Notes under the pieces: model-generated | The model's input: the letters and a program-made list of their open reading frames with translations, nothing else | Database searches by the model: none | Told to the model about the DNA's origin: nothing | In this document: one piece after another, positions 52,429 through 61,715 of the stretch | How positions within the stretch are numbered: position 1 is the stretch's first letter | Layout: each line of letters begins with the position of its first letter | Source: Nonomuraea angiospora | Lineage (GTDB): Bacteria; Actinomycetota; Actinomycetes; Streptosporangiales; Streptosporangiaceae | Reading direction: 5' to 3' | DNA length: 64,000 nt | Assembly (NCBI RefSeq): GCF_014873145.1 | Contig: NZ_JADBEK010000001.1 | Coordinates: 2,294,001 to 2,358,000, forward strand | Position numbers and translations under genes: made by a program

Positions 52429-53493
52429 TCAGACCTGCGCGGACGAGTCGCGGATCAGCAGGTGAACACCGGTGTGCACCTGCCGGGCGGGGCCGTCGTA
52501 GCCGTCGAGGCGCTCGATGAGCAGGCGGACGGCGGCGGCCACCATCTCGCCCTGGTCGGGGCTCACCGACGACAACGACGGGATGGTGAACTCCCCCTCG
52601 TCGGTGTCGTCGAAGCCGGTGACCGCGACGTCCTCGGGGACGCGGATGGCGTGCGCGCGCAGCGCTTTCAGCACGCCCACGGCGATCGTGTCGTTGACGC
52701 AGACCGCGCCGTCGAACCCGGGGCCGTCGAACCCGGGGCCTTCGAACTGGGGGCCGTCGAACCTGGGGCCGGAGCGCCGCAGCAACCCCACCATCGCCTC
52801 GTAGCCCGAGGCCCTGCGGTCCCAGTCGGAGCTGTAGGCTACGAGCGAGGGATCATGCTCGATGCCGTGCTCCTCCAGAGCGGCGGCGAACCCGGAGTAG
52901 CGGTCCCCGGTCGGGACCGCGCCCGCCGGACCGTTCCACACGAACGCGAGCCGCCGCCGCCCGGTGGCCAGCAGATGCCGGGTGATCGCCAGGAACCCCG
53001 CGTACTCCCCCATCATCACACCGTCGAGCGCCTTGATCGGCGCGCCGCCGAGCGCCACCGCCGGGCGCCGCGGCGCCGCGCCGGCGAGCAGCTCGTCCGA
53101 CAGGTGGTGCGGGCAGATGATGACGCCGTCGGCGTCGGCGGTCGTCACGCCGAGCACGGCGTCGCGCTCGCGGTCACCGCCGTTGGCGATCCGCAGCGTG
53201 CTGGTGAACCCGCACTCGGCCAGGGCGAGGATGAGCCGCTCGGCGTTCTCCGCGAAGTACGGCTGGTAGAGGTTCGGCACGACGACGGCGATCCGGCCGG
53301 TCCGGCCGGAGGCGAGCCCGCGCCCGGCCTGGCTCGTGGCGTGTCCCGCCTCGTAGCCGACCTCCTCGACCGCGGCCTGGACCTTGGCGCGGGTGGCGGC
53401 CGAGACGTGCGGGCGGCCGAGCAGGACGTTGGACACGGTCTTCGCCGAGACCCCGGCCCGCACGGCGACGTCCGCCAGCGTCGGGCGCTTCAT
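52429..53493 (-). CDS. LacI family regulator (first)
   Basis: A 354-residue LacI-type repressor: HTH at TLADVAVRAGVSAKTVSNVLLG, hinge region, then a periplasmic-binding-like sensor domain (DGVIICPHHLSDEL; AVCVNDTIAVGVLKAL; TGFDDTDEGEFTIPSLSSV). A repeat of the type DGP-F-GP encoded by four 15-bp units (52711-52770) is inserted before the CVND strand. Its start overlaps the stop of the second lacI gene by four bases. It likely controls the transporter/GH127 operon 139 bases downstream. Confidence 0.93.
   Translation of the reverse strand: MKRPTLADVAVRAGVSAKTVSNVLLGRPHVSAATRAKVQAAVEEVGYEAGHATSQAGRGLASGRTGRIAVVVPNLYQPYFAENAERLILALAECGFTSTLRIANGGDRERDAVLGVTTADADGVIICPHHLSDELLAGAAPRRPAVALGGAPIKALDGVMMGEYAGFLAITRHLLATGRRRLAFVWNGPAGAVPTGDRYSGFAAALEEHGIEHDPSLVAYSSDWDRRASGYEAMVGLLRRSGPRFDGPQFEGPGFDGPGFDGAVCVNDTIAVGVLKALRAHAIRVPEDVAVTGFDDTDEGEFTIPSLSSVSPDQGEMVAAAVRLLIERLDGYDGPARQVHTGVHLLIRDSSAQV
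52711..52770. repeat. Four 15-bp tandem units inside the first lacI gene
   Basis: GTCGAACCCGGGGCC-type units at 52711, 52726, 52741 and 52756, with a few substitutions, encode a five-residue repeat in the effector domain. The frame is kept whatever the copy number. Confidence 0.85.
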
Positions 53494-54530
53494 CGCGGAT
53501 CCCGGCCGAGCGTGGACTCACGCCGGATCAGCTCGACGGGCGAGACGACCGCGCGCGGCTGCCGCGGCGCCGTGCCGGCGAGGCGATCGGCGAGCAGCTC
53601 CAGCGCGCTGCGCGCCAGCCGGGCCGGCCCCGGGTCGATCGTGGTGAGCGACGGCGTCGAGAACCGCCCGTCCTCCAGGTTGCCGTAGCCGGCGACCGCC
53701 ACGCGTCCCGGGACGTCCACCCCGTGCTTGACGAGCGCCGCGAGAGCCCCGAGCGCCACCTCGTCGTTGACGCACAGCAGCACGTCGACGTCCGGGTGCC
53801 GCTCCAGCACCTGTACGGCGGCCCGCGCGCCCGCGCGCCGGTCGGCCACCTCGCCGAGCTCCGCGCACGGCACGGGCACCGGGCCGGATCCGCCGAGACG
53901 GGCGCGCAGCTCGTCCTGACGCGCGCCGAGCAGCGCCGGGCGGGACCTGCCCATGACGGCGAGGTGACGGGCCAACAGGGCCGCCGCCTCCGCGACGTCC
54001 TCCTCGACGCGGTCCACCCCGGCCCGGTCCGTTTCTGTCCGGTCCGTTTCTGTCCGGTCCGTTTCTGTCCGGTCCGTTTCTGCCCGGTCCACCCAGGCCG
54101 TGTCCCCTCGCACGACGACCACCGGGCGCTCGCCCAGCCCGTCGGCGACCGGCGCCGCCGGGCCGATCAGCACCACGCCGTCGAACGTCCTCCCCCGGGC
54201 GGCGAGCACCGCCGCCAGCCGGGCCGGATCGCCGTGGGTCGGCTCGACCGCGGCGAGCATCCCCCAGCGATCGGCCTCGGTGACCAGGGCTTCGACGAGA
54301 CCCGCGAGATAGGGGCGGCGCAGCTCGGTGACGGCGATGCCGACCACCCCGACCTGCCCGGTCCTGAGCGCCCTGGCGGCCCGGTTGGGGACCCAGCCGA
54401 GCTCGTCGATCGCCGCGTGCACCCGCCGTACCTTCTCCGGACGGATGTGCGGCTCGCCGTTCACCACACGTGACACGGTCTTGATCGAGACGCCCGCCCG
54501 ATCGGCCACCTCCCGCATCGTCACGCGCAT
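53490..54530 (-). CDS. LacI family regulator (second)
   Basis: A 346-residue LacI-type repressor: HTH at MREVADRAGVSIKTVSRVVN, then GEPHIRPEKVRRVHAAIDEL and the effector domain (GVVLIGPAAPVADGLG; VDVLLCVNDEVALGALAAL; GYGNLEDGRFSTPSLTTID). A TETDR repeat (four 15-bp units, 54026-54085) interrupts the domain before the LARHLAVMGR helix. Start at 54530; a Met four residues in also fits. It is coupled to the first lacI by a four-base overlap. Confidence 0.93.
   Translation of the reverse strand: MRVTMREVADRAGVSIKTVSRVVNGEPHIRPEKVRRVHAAIDELGWVPNRAARALRTGQVGVVGIAVTELRRPYLAGLVEALVTEADRWGMLAAVEPTHGDPARLAAVLAARGRTFDGVVLIGPAAPVADGLGERPVVVVRGDTAWVDRAETDRTETDRTETDRTETDRAGVDRVEEDVAEAAALLARHLAVMGRSRPALLGARQDELRARLGGSGPVPVPCAELGEVADRRAGARAAVQVLERHPDVDVLLCVNDEVALGALAALVKHGVDVPGRVAVAGYGNLEDGRFSTPSLTTIDPGPARLARSALELLADRLAGTAPRQPRAVVSPVELIRRESTLGRDPR
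54026..54085. repeat. Four 15-bp tandem units inside the second lacI gene
   Basis: GGTCCGTTTCTGTCC is repeated at 54026, 54041 and 54056, with a one-base variant at 54071. It encodes TETDR/AETDR on the minus strand. The array length equals that in the neighbouring lacI gene (60 bases), though the units are unrelated. Confidence 0.9.
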
Positions 54531-54577
54531 GCGAACAGCGTAGGTCACGCCCGGACTTCTCAGCATTCGGATTGTGA

Positions 54578-55747
54578 TCAGCAGGACAGCGGCGCCGAGC
54601 CGAGCGCCACGTCGTCGTACCAGAGGGTGTCCTGGTCGCTGCCGTAGCTCTCCCAGCCCAGCCGGAGCGTGGCCGGGCGCGGCGCGGTGGCGCGGCGCAG
54701 CCACTGGGAGTCGATGTCCTGCGTCGGGGTGCCGTCCACGCGCAGGCCCGCGACCTCCTGGTTGTCCAGGTACGTACGCATCGACTGCTTGGTGGTGTCG
54801 ATCTCGTAGCGCAGGCAGACCCAGCGGTTGACGGGAAGCGCGGTGCTGAGCGCGACGCCCGCCGGGCTCTGCTCGGGCAGGGTGGCGTCGTCGGACTCGC
54901 GGTTCCACTGCAGGGCGCCGTTCTGGCCGCCGATGCGCAGGTCGCGGTTGCCGTCGCCGGCGTCGGCCATGGTGATCATGCTGACGTGCGTGGCGGGCAG
55001 GGCGGTCGTGTGCCGGACCCACATCCTGCCGTAGACCACCGGGCCGACGTGGGAGACGTCGCGGGTGGTGCCGACGAAGAGGTGGTTGCAGTAGCCGCCG
55101 CCCCCGTTGACCCGCAGGGACTTGCCGCCGCTGTGCGCGATCGCGGTGTCGATCACGGCCGTGCCGGTGCCGGCGCAGTTGGGGGTGACGACCTGCCAGT
55201 CCCCTGACGGGCTGCCCACCTGGTCCTCGAACCCGGAGCAGACCGTCGCCCCCGAGCACCCGGGTGGCACCGTGGGTGTGACCGTCGGGGTGACCGTGGG
55301 CGTGACGGTGGGGGTCTGGCTCGGGGTGGTGGTGCCGTTGCAGGCGACGTCGTTGAGCGTGAAGTCGGCAGGCGCGGGGTTGGCCGCCGACCAGGTGGCC
55401 TGCAGGCCGAACTCGGCGCTGCCGCCCGTGGCCAGCGTGCCGTTCCACGCCACGTTGGCCGCCGTGACGACCCGGCCGTTCTGCTCGACCTGCGCGTTCC
55501 ACGCGCTCGTCACCCGCTGGTCCCCCGCGTACGTCCACCGCAGCCGCCACCCGCTGAGCGCCGTCCCCAGGTTCGTGACCTTCACCTGCGCGGTGAAGCC
55601 GCCCTGCCAGGAGTTCACGGTGTAGTCCACTTTGCACCCGGTGTCCGCGGAAGCGGGGACGGTCACGGCGGCGATGCCGCCGATCGCCACCGCGACGCAG
55701 GCGACGACTGCCCAGAGCCGGGCAGACAGCGTGAGGGAACCGGACAT
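54578..55747 (-). CDS. Secreted CBM2 plus Cip1-like protein
   Basis: A 389-residue exported protein. Signal peptide (about 1-34), then a family 2 carbohydrate-binding module (about 35-135, with WQGGFTAQVKVTNLG, GWRLRWTY and VAWNGTL), a TVTP-rich linker, and a C-terminal beta-sandwich (SGFEDQVGSPSGDWQV, GYCNHLFVG, SMITMADAGDGNRDLRIGG, WLRR and LWYDDVALG). The C-terminal part resembles Cip1-type proteins of cellulolytic fungi and actinomycetes, of debated lyase activity. A CelR/CebR-type box lies 27 bases upstream of the start. Confidence 0.85.
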   Translation of the reverse strand: MSGSLTLSARLWAVVACVAVAIGGIAAVTVPASADTGCKVDYTVNSWQGGFTAQVKVTNLGTALSGWRLRWTYAGDQRVTSAWNAQVEQNGRVVTAANVAWNGTLATGGSAEFGLQATWSAANPAPADFTLNDVACNGTTTPSQTPTVTPTVTPTVTPTVPPGCSGATVCSGFEDQVGSPSGDWQVVTPNCAGTGTAVIDTAIAHSGGKSLRVNGGGGYCNHLFVGTTRDVSHVGPVVYGRMWVRHTTALPATHVSMITMADAGDGNRDLRIGGQNGALQWNRESDDATLPEQSPAGVALSTALPVNRWVCLRYEIDTTKQSMRTYLDNQEVAGLRVDGTPTQDIDSQWLRRATAPRPATLRLGWESYGSDQDTLWYDDVALGSAPLSC

Positions 55748-55773
55748 GACATCGCTCGCCTTCGGGGTCCGTA

Positions 55774-55787
55774 TGGGAGCGCTCCCA
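55774..55787. promoter_or_regulatory. CelR/CebR-type operator
   Basis: TGGGAGCGCTCCCA is a perfect 14-bp palindrome, identical to the published CelR (Thermobifida) / CebR (Streptomyces) box that controls cellulose and cello-oligosaccharide genes. It lies directly upstream of the CBM2/Cip1-like gene. A second dyad CGTCTC-TTGA-GAGACG follows at 55791-55806. Confidence 0.85.
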
Positions 55788-55906
55788 AACCGTCTCTTGA
55801 GAGACGATGTTTCGCGGGATCAGGCCGAAGTGTCAACCCCGCACCTGCTCCCTACGCCCCTGACCAGGGAGCTCACCACTGAATCTTTCATCCCGGCCGT
55901 ACGGGA

Positions 55907-56785
55907 TCAGCCCGCGGCGAGGGCGGCCAGGATGGAGTCGGCGATGACCCGATGTCCGGCGGCGTTGGGGTGGTCGCCGTCGGCGGCCAGCAGCGGGGTG
56001 TCGTCGCGGGAGCCGTCCCCCTTGAACGGGCCGTAGACGTCGACGTAACGCGCGCCCCTCGCCGCGGCCGCACCGGCGAGGGTCCGGTTCACCACGCGCG
56101 TGAGGGCGTCGCTGTTCGACACGTACGCCGTCCCCTTGGCCCGGGCGCTGTCGCCGTCCAGGAACACGTTCCAGTAGCCGGTCACGACGATCCGGCTGCG
56201 CGGGCGGGTCTGCAGCGCCCGAACCTTGCCGAGGATGCCGTCCACGTTGGCCCGCAGCCGCGCGAGGTCATCCTTGTAGCAGGCCAGGCCGGCGCGGGGA
56301 CCGCAGTCGTCGTCCTCGAGCGAGTCGCTGTCGAAGTCGTTGGCGCCGATGGTGATGATCACCAGGTCGGCTTTCACGATGGCGTCCGTCACCGGCCCGC
56401 CGTCCATCTGGTCCAGCAACCCCTGCGAGGTGAGCCCCCCGGTGGCCAGGTTGTCGACGGCGACGCCGACGCCCTGCCTGCTCGCCAGGGTCTTCCTGAT
56501 CAGCGAGACGAAGGTGTCGCAGTCGCACGCGGCGCCCGCCGGCACCGAGTCGCCCAGCCCCACGACGGAGGTCACCGCCGCCGGCCCGGTGGTCGGGGCG
56601 GCGACGGCAGCCGTGTCACCGGCCCGCGCGTCCCTCGTCACTTTCGCGACCGGGACGGTCTCGAGCGCGACGCTCCAGGCCACGGCGAGGAGCGCGACCA
56701 CCGCCACCCCTCTGAACCGCCGCGCCATGCCGGTGTCGTGGCGGCCCGCTCCGTGACGCCCGCGCCTGCCGCCTTCCCACCGCAC
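55907..56785 (-). CDS. SGNH/GDSL-type secreted or anchored hydrolase
   Basis: A 292-residue SGNH hydrolase with a Ser-His catalytic pair and Gly/Asn oxyanion residues: GLGDSVPAGAACDCDTF (block I Ser), ITIGANDFDSDSL (Asn) and ADGDHPNAAGHRVIADS (Asp-His). A basic N-terminus leads to one hydrophobic segment (GVAVVALLAVAWSVALE) that anchors or exports it. The GTG at 56785 is preferred because a G-rich ribosome site precedes it; an ATG at 56728 is possible. Likely a lipase/esterase or carbohydrate esterase. Confidence 0.88.
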   Translation of the reverse strand: MRWEGGRRGRHGAGRHDTGMARRFRGVAVVALLAVAWSVALETVPVAKVTRDARAGDTAAVAAPTTGPAAVTSVVGLGDSVPAGAACDCDTFVSLIRKTLASRQGVGVAVDNLATGGLTSQGLLDQMDGGPVTDAIVKADLVIITIGANDFDSDSLEDDDCGPRAGLACYKDDLARLRANVDGILGKVRALQTRPRSRIVVTGYWNVFLDGDSARAKGTAYVSNSDALTRVVNRTLAGAAAARGARYVDVYGPFKGDGSRDDTPLLAADGDHPNAAGHRVIADSILAALAAG

Positions 56786-56925
56786 GCAATCCCCCCTGCC
56801 TTGCTCTCTCCGCTCCGCGTCACCGTAGTGGCCGTCGGCGGCGGCGCGAGGGAGATGCACCAGCTTACGCTGGACACTCCACGCAAATCCCCGTAACCAC
56901 GACAGGAATCCGCCTCTGGGGGCGG

Positions 56926-57996
56926 TCAGTCGCCCGCCACCGGCCGCCAGAGCACGGCGTGCTGCTGACCGTCGGGATAGATCGCGTTCCCGGCGATCTC
57001 CCCGTGGACATTGACGGCGTTGCCGGCCGTCGCCGTGCCACCCGCGGGGTCGGGAAGCAGGGCCGGTGCCTGCGAAGGGCCGGTCCACACCACCGCGCGG
57101 GCGGTGCCGGAAGCGCAGGTGTGCGTCCCGACGATCACGCCCCCGTCATTGATGGCCTTCGGGCGGGCCACACCGCCACCGTCCTCGAGGCGCCGCATGC
57201 CCGTCTCGGAGTCCCATACGAAACCGGCCTGGAGCACGCCGCCGGCGTCGAGCGCCAACTGGCCGACGACCTGGCCCTGGTTGTTGAGGCCGCTCGCCTC
57301 GCTCCAGATGCCGCCCAGAGTGCCCAGCTCGGTGACGGCGCCGTTCTCCCACAGGAAGGCGCGCTGGGTCTGCCGGCTCGCCGGCAGGCCCACTCTTTCG
57401 GTACGGCGGTGGGTGCCGGCGATCTGGCCGGCCGTGTTGATGGCCGTGGCCTCGCTGCCGGCGACGAGGTCGAGATCGGTCTTGACGCCGTTCCGGATCA
57501 CGAAGGCGTGCCTGAGTCTGCTGTAGGCGTCGGACGACACGGTGCGGTAGTCGCCGACGATGACGCCCTGGTCGACGTCCCCGGGAAATGCGGCGTACCC
57601 CCCGAACAAACCCAGGTCCTGCATCGTCCCCTGGTACCAGAGAAAGGCATGGCTTTTCTCCGACTCCGTGTAGCTGTTACCGACGACATGACCTTCCTCG
57701 TCGATCCCGGAGGCGTAGCCTCTGGGGCCGCCCAGGGTGCCCACGTCGATGATCTCGCCGTCGTCCCAGACGATCGCCCGGGTCTCGCCGGTCGCGCTCC
57801 TGCTGAAACCGGCGACCTGCCCCAGGTCGTTGATGTCGAGCGCGCCACCGGTCACCCCGAGGTCGACGGCCTGCCACCGATCGGTCGTCGTCAGGCACTC
57901 GTCCGCCGTGGCCGGACCGGCGCCCAGCACCTGCCCGGTCGATGTCATCAGGAGGGCACTCGCCAGGATCGCGAGGCTCTTGCTCGTGGATCGCAT
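56926..57996 (-). CDS. Secreted HAF-repeat protein
   Basis: A 356-residue exported protein with a signal peptide (SLAILASALLMTSTGQVLGAGPATA) and about seven extracellular HAF-type repeats (ALDINDLGQVAGFS, ASGIDEEGHVVGNS, ATAINTAGQIAGTH, ASGLNNQGQVVGQL, PKAINDGGVIVGTH), probably a beta-propeller. Function unknown. The start at 57996 follows GGTGAT; another Met lies two codons upstream. It has a plausible AT-rich promoter. Confidence 0.85.
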   Translation of the reverse strand: MRSTSKSLAILASALLMTSTGQVLGAGPATADECLTTTDRWQAVDLGVTGGALDINDLGQVAGFSRSATGETRAIVWDDGEIIDVGTLGGPRGYASGIDEEGHVVGNSYTESEKSHAFLWYQGTMQDLGLFGGYAAFPGDVDQGVIVGDYRTVSSDAYSRLRHAFVIRNGVKTDLDLVAGSEATAINTAGQIAGTHRRTERVGLPASRQTQRAFLWENGAVTELGTLGGIWSEASGLNNQGQVVGQLALDAGGVLQAGFVWDSETGMRRLEDGGGVARPKAINDGGVIVGTHTCASGTARAVVWTGPSQAPALLPDPAGGTATAGNAVNVHGEIAGNAIYPDGQQHAVLWRPVAGD

Positions 57997-58489
57997 GATC
58001 ATCACCCGTTCGTCGCGCAGCCGAAAAATCAAAACGATCACCAAGATAAACGCGTCATCAATTTTCACCAAGGGGTGACGGATGAGAAAAAGGCGCCCGG
58101 CGAATAAATGTTTCTTCGTTGCTCGCGAACGGAAAGGGGAACGTCACAATCCGCTGCTCAATGTGAATGCGGAATCCCCGGCAGGATTATTACCGCGACG
58201 CGGACGCCGTCAGGCCGTCGGCGGGCGCGTAGCCGTTCGGCGTCATCGCCGCCCCCGGTCGGGGATGTCCGTTCCGGTGTCCAGTGCGTCGCCGGCTAGG
58301 ACCCGACAGCCGTCGGCTTGGGACGTTCCCCGAGAAGCCGACCGGCCGTCTCCTCATGCGCGCCGACGGTAACGCCATGGACGTCACGGATGCGAACGCG
58401 GCGACGCGTACGTCCCGCCAGACGCTCAGTGGCCGATCTGGACTGTGGCTGGCGTCTTCGCGCCCCCGGCACGCGGCGGGGTTCGTCCT
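57997..58489. other. 493-base gap without a gene
   Basis: The first 80-odd bases are AT-rich and hold a possible promoter of the HAF-repeat gene on the minus strand: TTGGTG (complement of 58066-58071) and TATCTT (complement of 58043-58048) spaced by 17 bases, with a leader of about 40 bases. A second AT-rich patch spans 58080-58190. From 58200 to 58489 I find only short GC-rich frames with no recognisable product. Confidence 0.4.
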
Positions 58490-61057
58490 TCACCCCATCG
58501 CCTTCAGGACGTCACGCACCCGGCGCAGGTCCCGCATGCGGGCCTCGTACGTCGCCCCGACCACCACGAGCAGCACCCCGCCCACGGCGATCGGCACCCA
58601 GCGCGGCACCGCGAGGAGCATCTCCGACACGTACGGGGCCAGTTCCCGCACCACGACCCCGGCGAGCACGAGGCCTCCGACCATCGTGGGCGCCTGCAGC
58701 CGAGACCGGGCTCCGGCGAACAGCACCGCCAGCGCCAGCACGCCGAGCGCCAGCGACCGCCGCCATTCCGTGTCCGAGTAGACGACCACCAGGCTGGGCA
58801 GCATCGTGAAGGACAGGCCCGTGCCATAGGCCGCCCAGGACGAGACCGGTGCGCGGCGCCGCCGCAACCAGCCGGATCCCAGCAGGACCAGCGAGCACGG
58901 CACCGTGTACGCCTCGACGACGGTGACCTCGTCCGCCCCCAGCCGTAGCCAGGAGGCCAGCAACAGCAGGGTGGTGCCGGCGTACCTGAGGCCGCTCGCG
59001 CCGCCTGCCCACAGCGACCTGAGCAGCACCAGCACTCCGGCCACGGCGAAGCCCGCGCTCGCCGCCACCAGGACGCGCAGCCCCAGCGAGAACCCCACCG
59101 CCACCGCCTCCAGCCCGAGGAACAGCGCGGCGAAGCCCAATCCCCAGATCCGCAACTCCTTCACCCTGGCCACCAGCGCCATGGCGGCGGCCGCCGCCGC
59201 CAGGATCGGCAGCGCGGTCAGCGTCGCCGGCTCGCTGCCGAACGCGTACGCCGCCGCCCGTACCGAGGCCGGACCGGCGACGAGCGCGCACGCCACCGCC
59301 CACCAGGGCGCCCGGCCCAGCGTGGCGGCCAGCGCGAGCGCGACGGCGAGCACCACCTGCACCGCCAGCGCGGCCGGGTACGGCATCGCAAAGGCTTGGG
59401 GGACGACCGCGACCATGAGCACCCCGGCCACCAGCGCCCCGACCACCAGCACCCTCGACACGAGCGCCCCAACCGCCGGCCCCCGGGACCCCAGCGCCCC
59501 GGACACCGGCGCGGGGGACACCGGCGCAGGAGACACCGGTGCCCCGGACGACGCCGCTCCCTTCGTCGGCTCGGGGGACATTGGCGCCTTGGACGACACC
59601 GTTCCCTTCATCGGCGCGGGAGACACCGGCCCCCCGGACGACACCGCTCCCTTCCTCGGCGTCAGCCGCCCACCGGTGCCGCGCACGGCCACCGCCAGGA
59701 GGCTGGCACCGGCCGCCAACGCCCCCAGCACCACCACGTCCGCCGGCCTCGCCATCTCGAACGGCGGCCACTGCCGCCCGTGCCAGGTGCCCGTCCAGAG
59801 CACGTCCAGCCAGGCGAGCGGCGCCACCAGCGTGGCCACGAGCCGAGGCAGCACCACCAGCGTGGCCAGCAGCGCCACCACCCCACCGGTGGCCATGCCC
59901 GCCGACCGTACCCGCCGCCAGGGCAGCCGGCCGGCGGCGAGCACCACCGCGACTGCGGGAACGAGATACGCCAGAGGACGCCAGTCCGTCCCCGGACCCT
60001 CGTCCAGCACCGGCTGCGCCAGCGCGGCCGGCACGGCGATCAGCGTGAGCGCGGTTCCGACGGTGACCACGGCCGCCCAGGTCTCCCCCTGAGCCTTGCC
60101 CGGCCTGGCCAGCAACCACGTCACGAACCCGCCGAGCAGCGCCAGCGCGACCAGCGGCGCCGACCTGACCAGGGCCTGACCGACGGAAGGGGAACCCAGC
60201 GCGTCCACCGCGCCGACCAGCAGCGCGAGCGTCGCGACCCCGCTGCCTGCCACGGCGGCCGTCACCCGCACCGCTCCCCGGCCGTAGCAGACAACAGGGA
60301 CGTCCAAGGCCGCCGTGGCCACCAGCATGGCCACCAGCCAGGTCTCCGGCAGGTCGCCGGTCAGCAGCGGCAGCACCGGCTGCGCCAGCACCACGGCGAC
60401 CGGAGCGGGCCCGCGAAGCCGGGTGCCCCGGGCATAGGCCACCAGGATGAGCGCGGTGAGCCCGAACACCCCCGCCGTGTAGTGCAGCCCGTCGAGCGCG
60501 TCGAGCCCGAGGAAGCCCACGCGCCTGGCCGCGTACCCGTCGAGCAGCAGCAGCACGACCGCGAGCCCGGCCACGGTCTCGGCCGTGGCGGTGAGCCTGC
60601 GCCGGATCAGCAAGACCGGCGCCAGCATGACCAGCGCGGTGAACGCGGCCAGCACGGCCGCGCGCCCGGCCATGCTCATCTGCCCCCAGCTCACCACGGT
60701 GAACACCACCGCCGCCACCGTCAGCAGCAGCCCACCGAGGATGAGCAGGACATTCTTCGCAGCCCCCGGAGAGACCTCCCGCCCCGGAGCCCCAGCCCCC
60801 ACGCCTCCAGGCCCGGCCGCCGCCCCCGCGCTTGCGGCCCCCTGACCCGCCGCGTCGGCGCGCAGGATGCCGAGCAGTTCCCTACGGCGGGCCTGCAACC
60901 TGGCCTGCTGATCCCTCAGCCCGGCGAGAGCCCGGTCCACCTGCCAGAGCTCGCGCGCGGCGGGCCCCTGCAGCGGCAGCCCACACCCCGGACACCTGGA
61001 TGCCGGCCCCGGGGCCCCGGTTCCGGACAACGCCGCACCACAGTCCGGACATTTCAT
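58490..61057 (-). CDS. Large SCO7613-like membrane protein with zinc ribbon
   Basis: An 855-residue protein. It starts with a double zinc-ribbon motif (MKCPDCGAALSG, RCPGCGLPLQ) and a short helical region (WQVDRALAGLRDQQARLQAR). More than twenty hydrophobic helices follow. A soluble insertion of Pro/Ser repeats (PVSPAPVSPAPVSGALGS) lies near the middle. This layout matches SCO7613-type membrane proteins of actinomycetes, whose role is unknown. The start at 61057 is supported by GGAAG upstream and by the ribbon at once following. It is near a CHAT protein and its small partner on the same strand. Confidence 0.85.
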   Translation of the reverse strand: MKCPDCGAALSGTGAPGPASRCPGCGLPLQGPAARELWQVDRALAGLRDQQARLQARRRELLGILRADAAGQGAASAGAAAGPGGVGAGAPGREVSPGAAKNVLLILGGLLLTVAAVVFTVVSWGQMSMAGRAAVLAAFTALVMLAPVLLIRRRLTATAETVAGLAVVLLLLDGYAARRVGFLGLDALDGLHYTAGVFGLTALILVAYARGTRLRGPAPVAVVLAQPVLPLLTGDLPETWLVAMLVATAALDVPVVCYGRGAVRVTAAVAGSGVATLALLVGAVDALGSPSVGQALVRSAPLVALALLGGFVTWLLARPGKAQGETWAAVVTVGTALTLIAVPAALAQPVLDEGPGTDWRPLAYLVPAVAVVLAAGRLPWRRVRSAGMATGGVVALLATLVVLPRLVATLVAPLAWLDVLWTGTWHGRQWPPFEMARPADVVVLGALAAGASLLAVAVRGTGGRLTPRKGAVSSGGPVSPAPMKGTVSSKAPMSPEPTKGAASSGAPVSPAPVSPAPVSGALGSRGPAVGALVSRVLVVGALVAGVLMVAVVPQAFAMPYPAALAVQVVLAVALALAATLGRAPWWAVACALVAGPASVRAAAYAFGSEPATLTALPILAAAAAAMALVARVKELRIWGLGFAALFLGLEAVAVGFSLGLRVLVAASAGFAVAGVLVLLRSLWAGGASGLRYAGTTLLLLASWLRLGADEVTVVEAYTVPCSLVLLGSGWLRRRRAPVSSWAAYGTGLSFTMLPSLVVVYSDTEWRRSLALGVLALAVLFAGARSRLQAPTMVGGLVLAGVVVRELAPYVSEMLLAVPRWVPIAVGGVLLVVVGATYEARMRDLRRVRDVLKAMG

Positions 61058-61189
61058 ACTTCCACGCACCGATACTCCGTCTGAGCCTGTCGAGATGACC
61101 CATCTTTCACCCACGCCCTTGCGAACCACTGTCCGGAACCACGAACGACGACCGGCCGACGCAAGGGAGCGACATCCAGCCGGAGGCGG

Positions 61190-61711
61190 TCAGATCGGCC
61201 CCGGTCCCTGGCCACCGCTGCCGCGGAGGATGTCGGCCATCAGCCTGGCGAGCGTCCGCAGCAGGGAGTCCGAGCTGGCTCGCTTGAGCAGCTCGAACTC
61301 CACCTTGGTCCCGTCGGCGTCTCGCTGGATCTTGATCGACACCTTGGTCTGCAGGAACGCGATCATGGCGGCGAGCACCACGACGACCACCGCGGCCGCC
61401 TCCACCGACAGCTGGTCGTCGGCGGGTGGATCCTGGGTCAGCGCCCGCGCGACCGGTCCGGCGTCCTCGTCCCGCTGCGCGGCGGCCAGCAGCCGCCGTC
61501 CGGCTCCGATCGCCTCCGCGGCGCTCCGGGGCAGGGGCAGCGCGTCCTGGGCCGTCCGCGCGTCACCGTCCGCGTAGCCGTCGAGGAGGGCCCGGAGCAC
61601 CAGCCGTGCCTCGTCCTCGCTGGTCACCTCCAGAGCGGCAGCGGGCCCCTGCAGGTCCTCGGCCAGCTCCTGCAGGATGAGAATGACCGTACGGTCCGCG
61701 AGCTCTGTCAC
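61190..61711 (-). CDS. Small protein resembling effector-associated components
   Basis: A 173-residue protein. The N-terminal two-thirds is helical and acidic. A single hydrophobic helix (EAAAVVVVVLAAMIAFLQ) is followed by a strand-rich end (KVSIKIQRDADGTKVEFELL). This helix-then-beta ending resembles effector-associated constant components (EACC) found beside CHAT, trypsin and Caspase-like effectors in actinobacterial conflict systems. I cannot confirm the family. It starts four bases after the stop of the CHAT gene, so the two are translated together. Confidence 0.7.
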   Translation of the reverse strand: MTELADRTVILILQELAEDLQGPAAALEVTSEDEARLVLRALLDGYADGDARTAQDALPLPRSAAEAIGAGRRLLAAAQRDEDAGPVARALTQDPPADDQLSVEAAAVVVVVLAAMIAFLQTKVSIKIQRDADGTKVEFELLKRASSDSLLRTLARLMADILRGSGGQGPGPI

Positions 61712-61715
61712 GAGA

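Noticed and set aside
58190..58387. Short frames in the gap after the HAF-repeat gene
   Set aside because: They are Arg/Ser-rich shadows without start signals or similarity to a known family.
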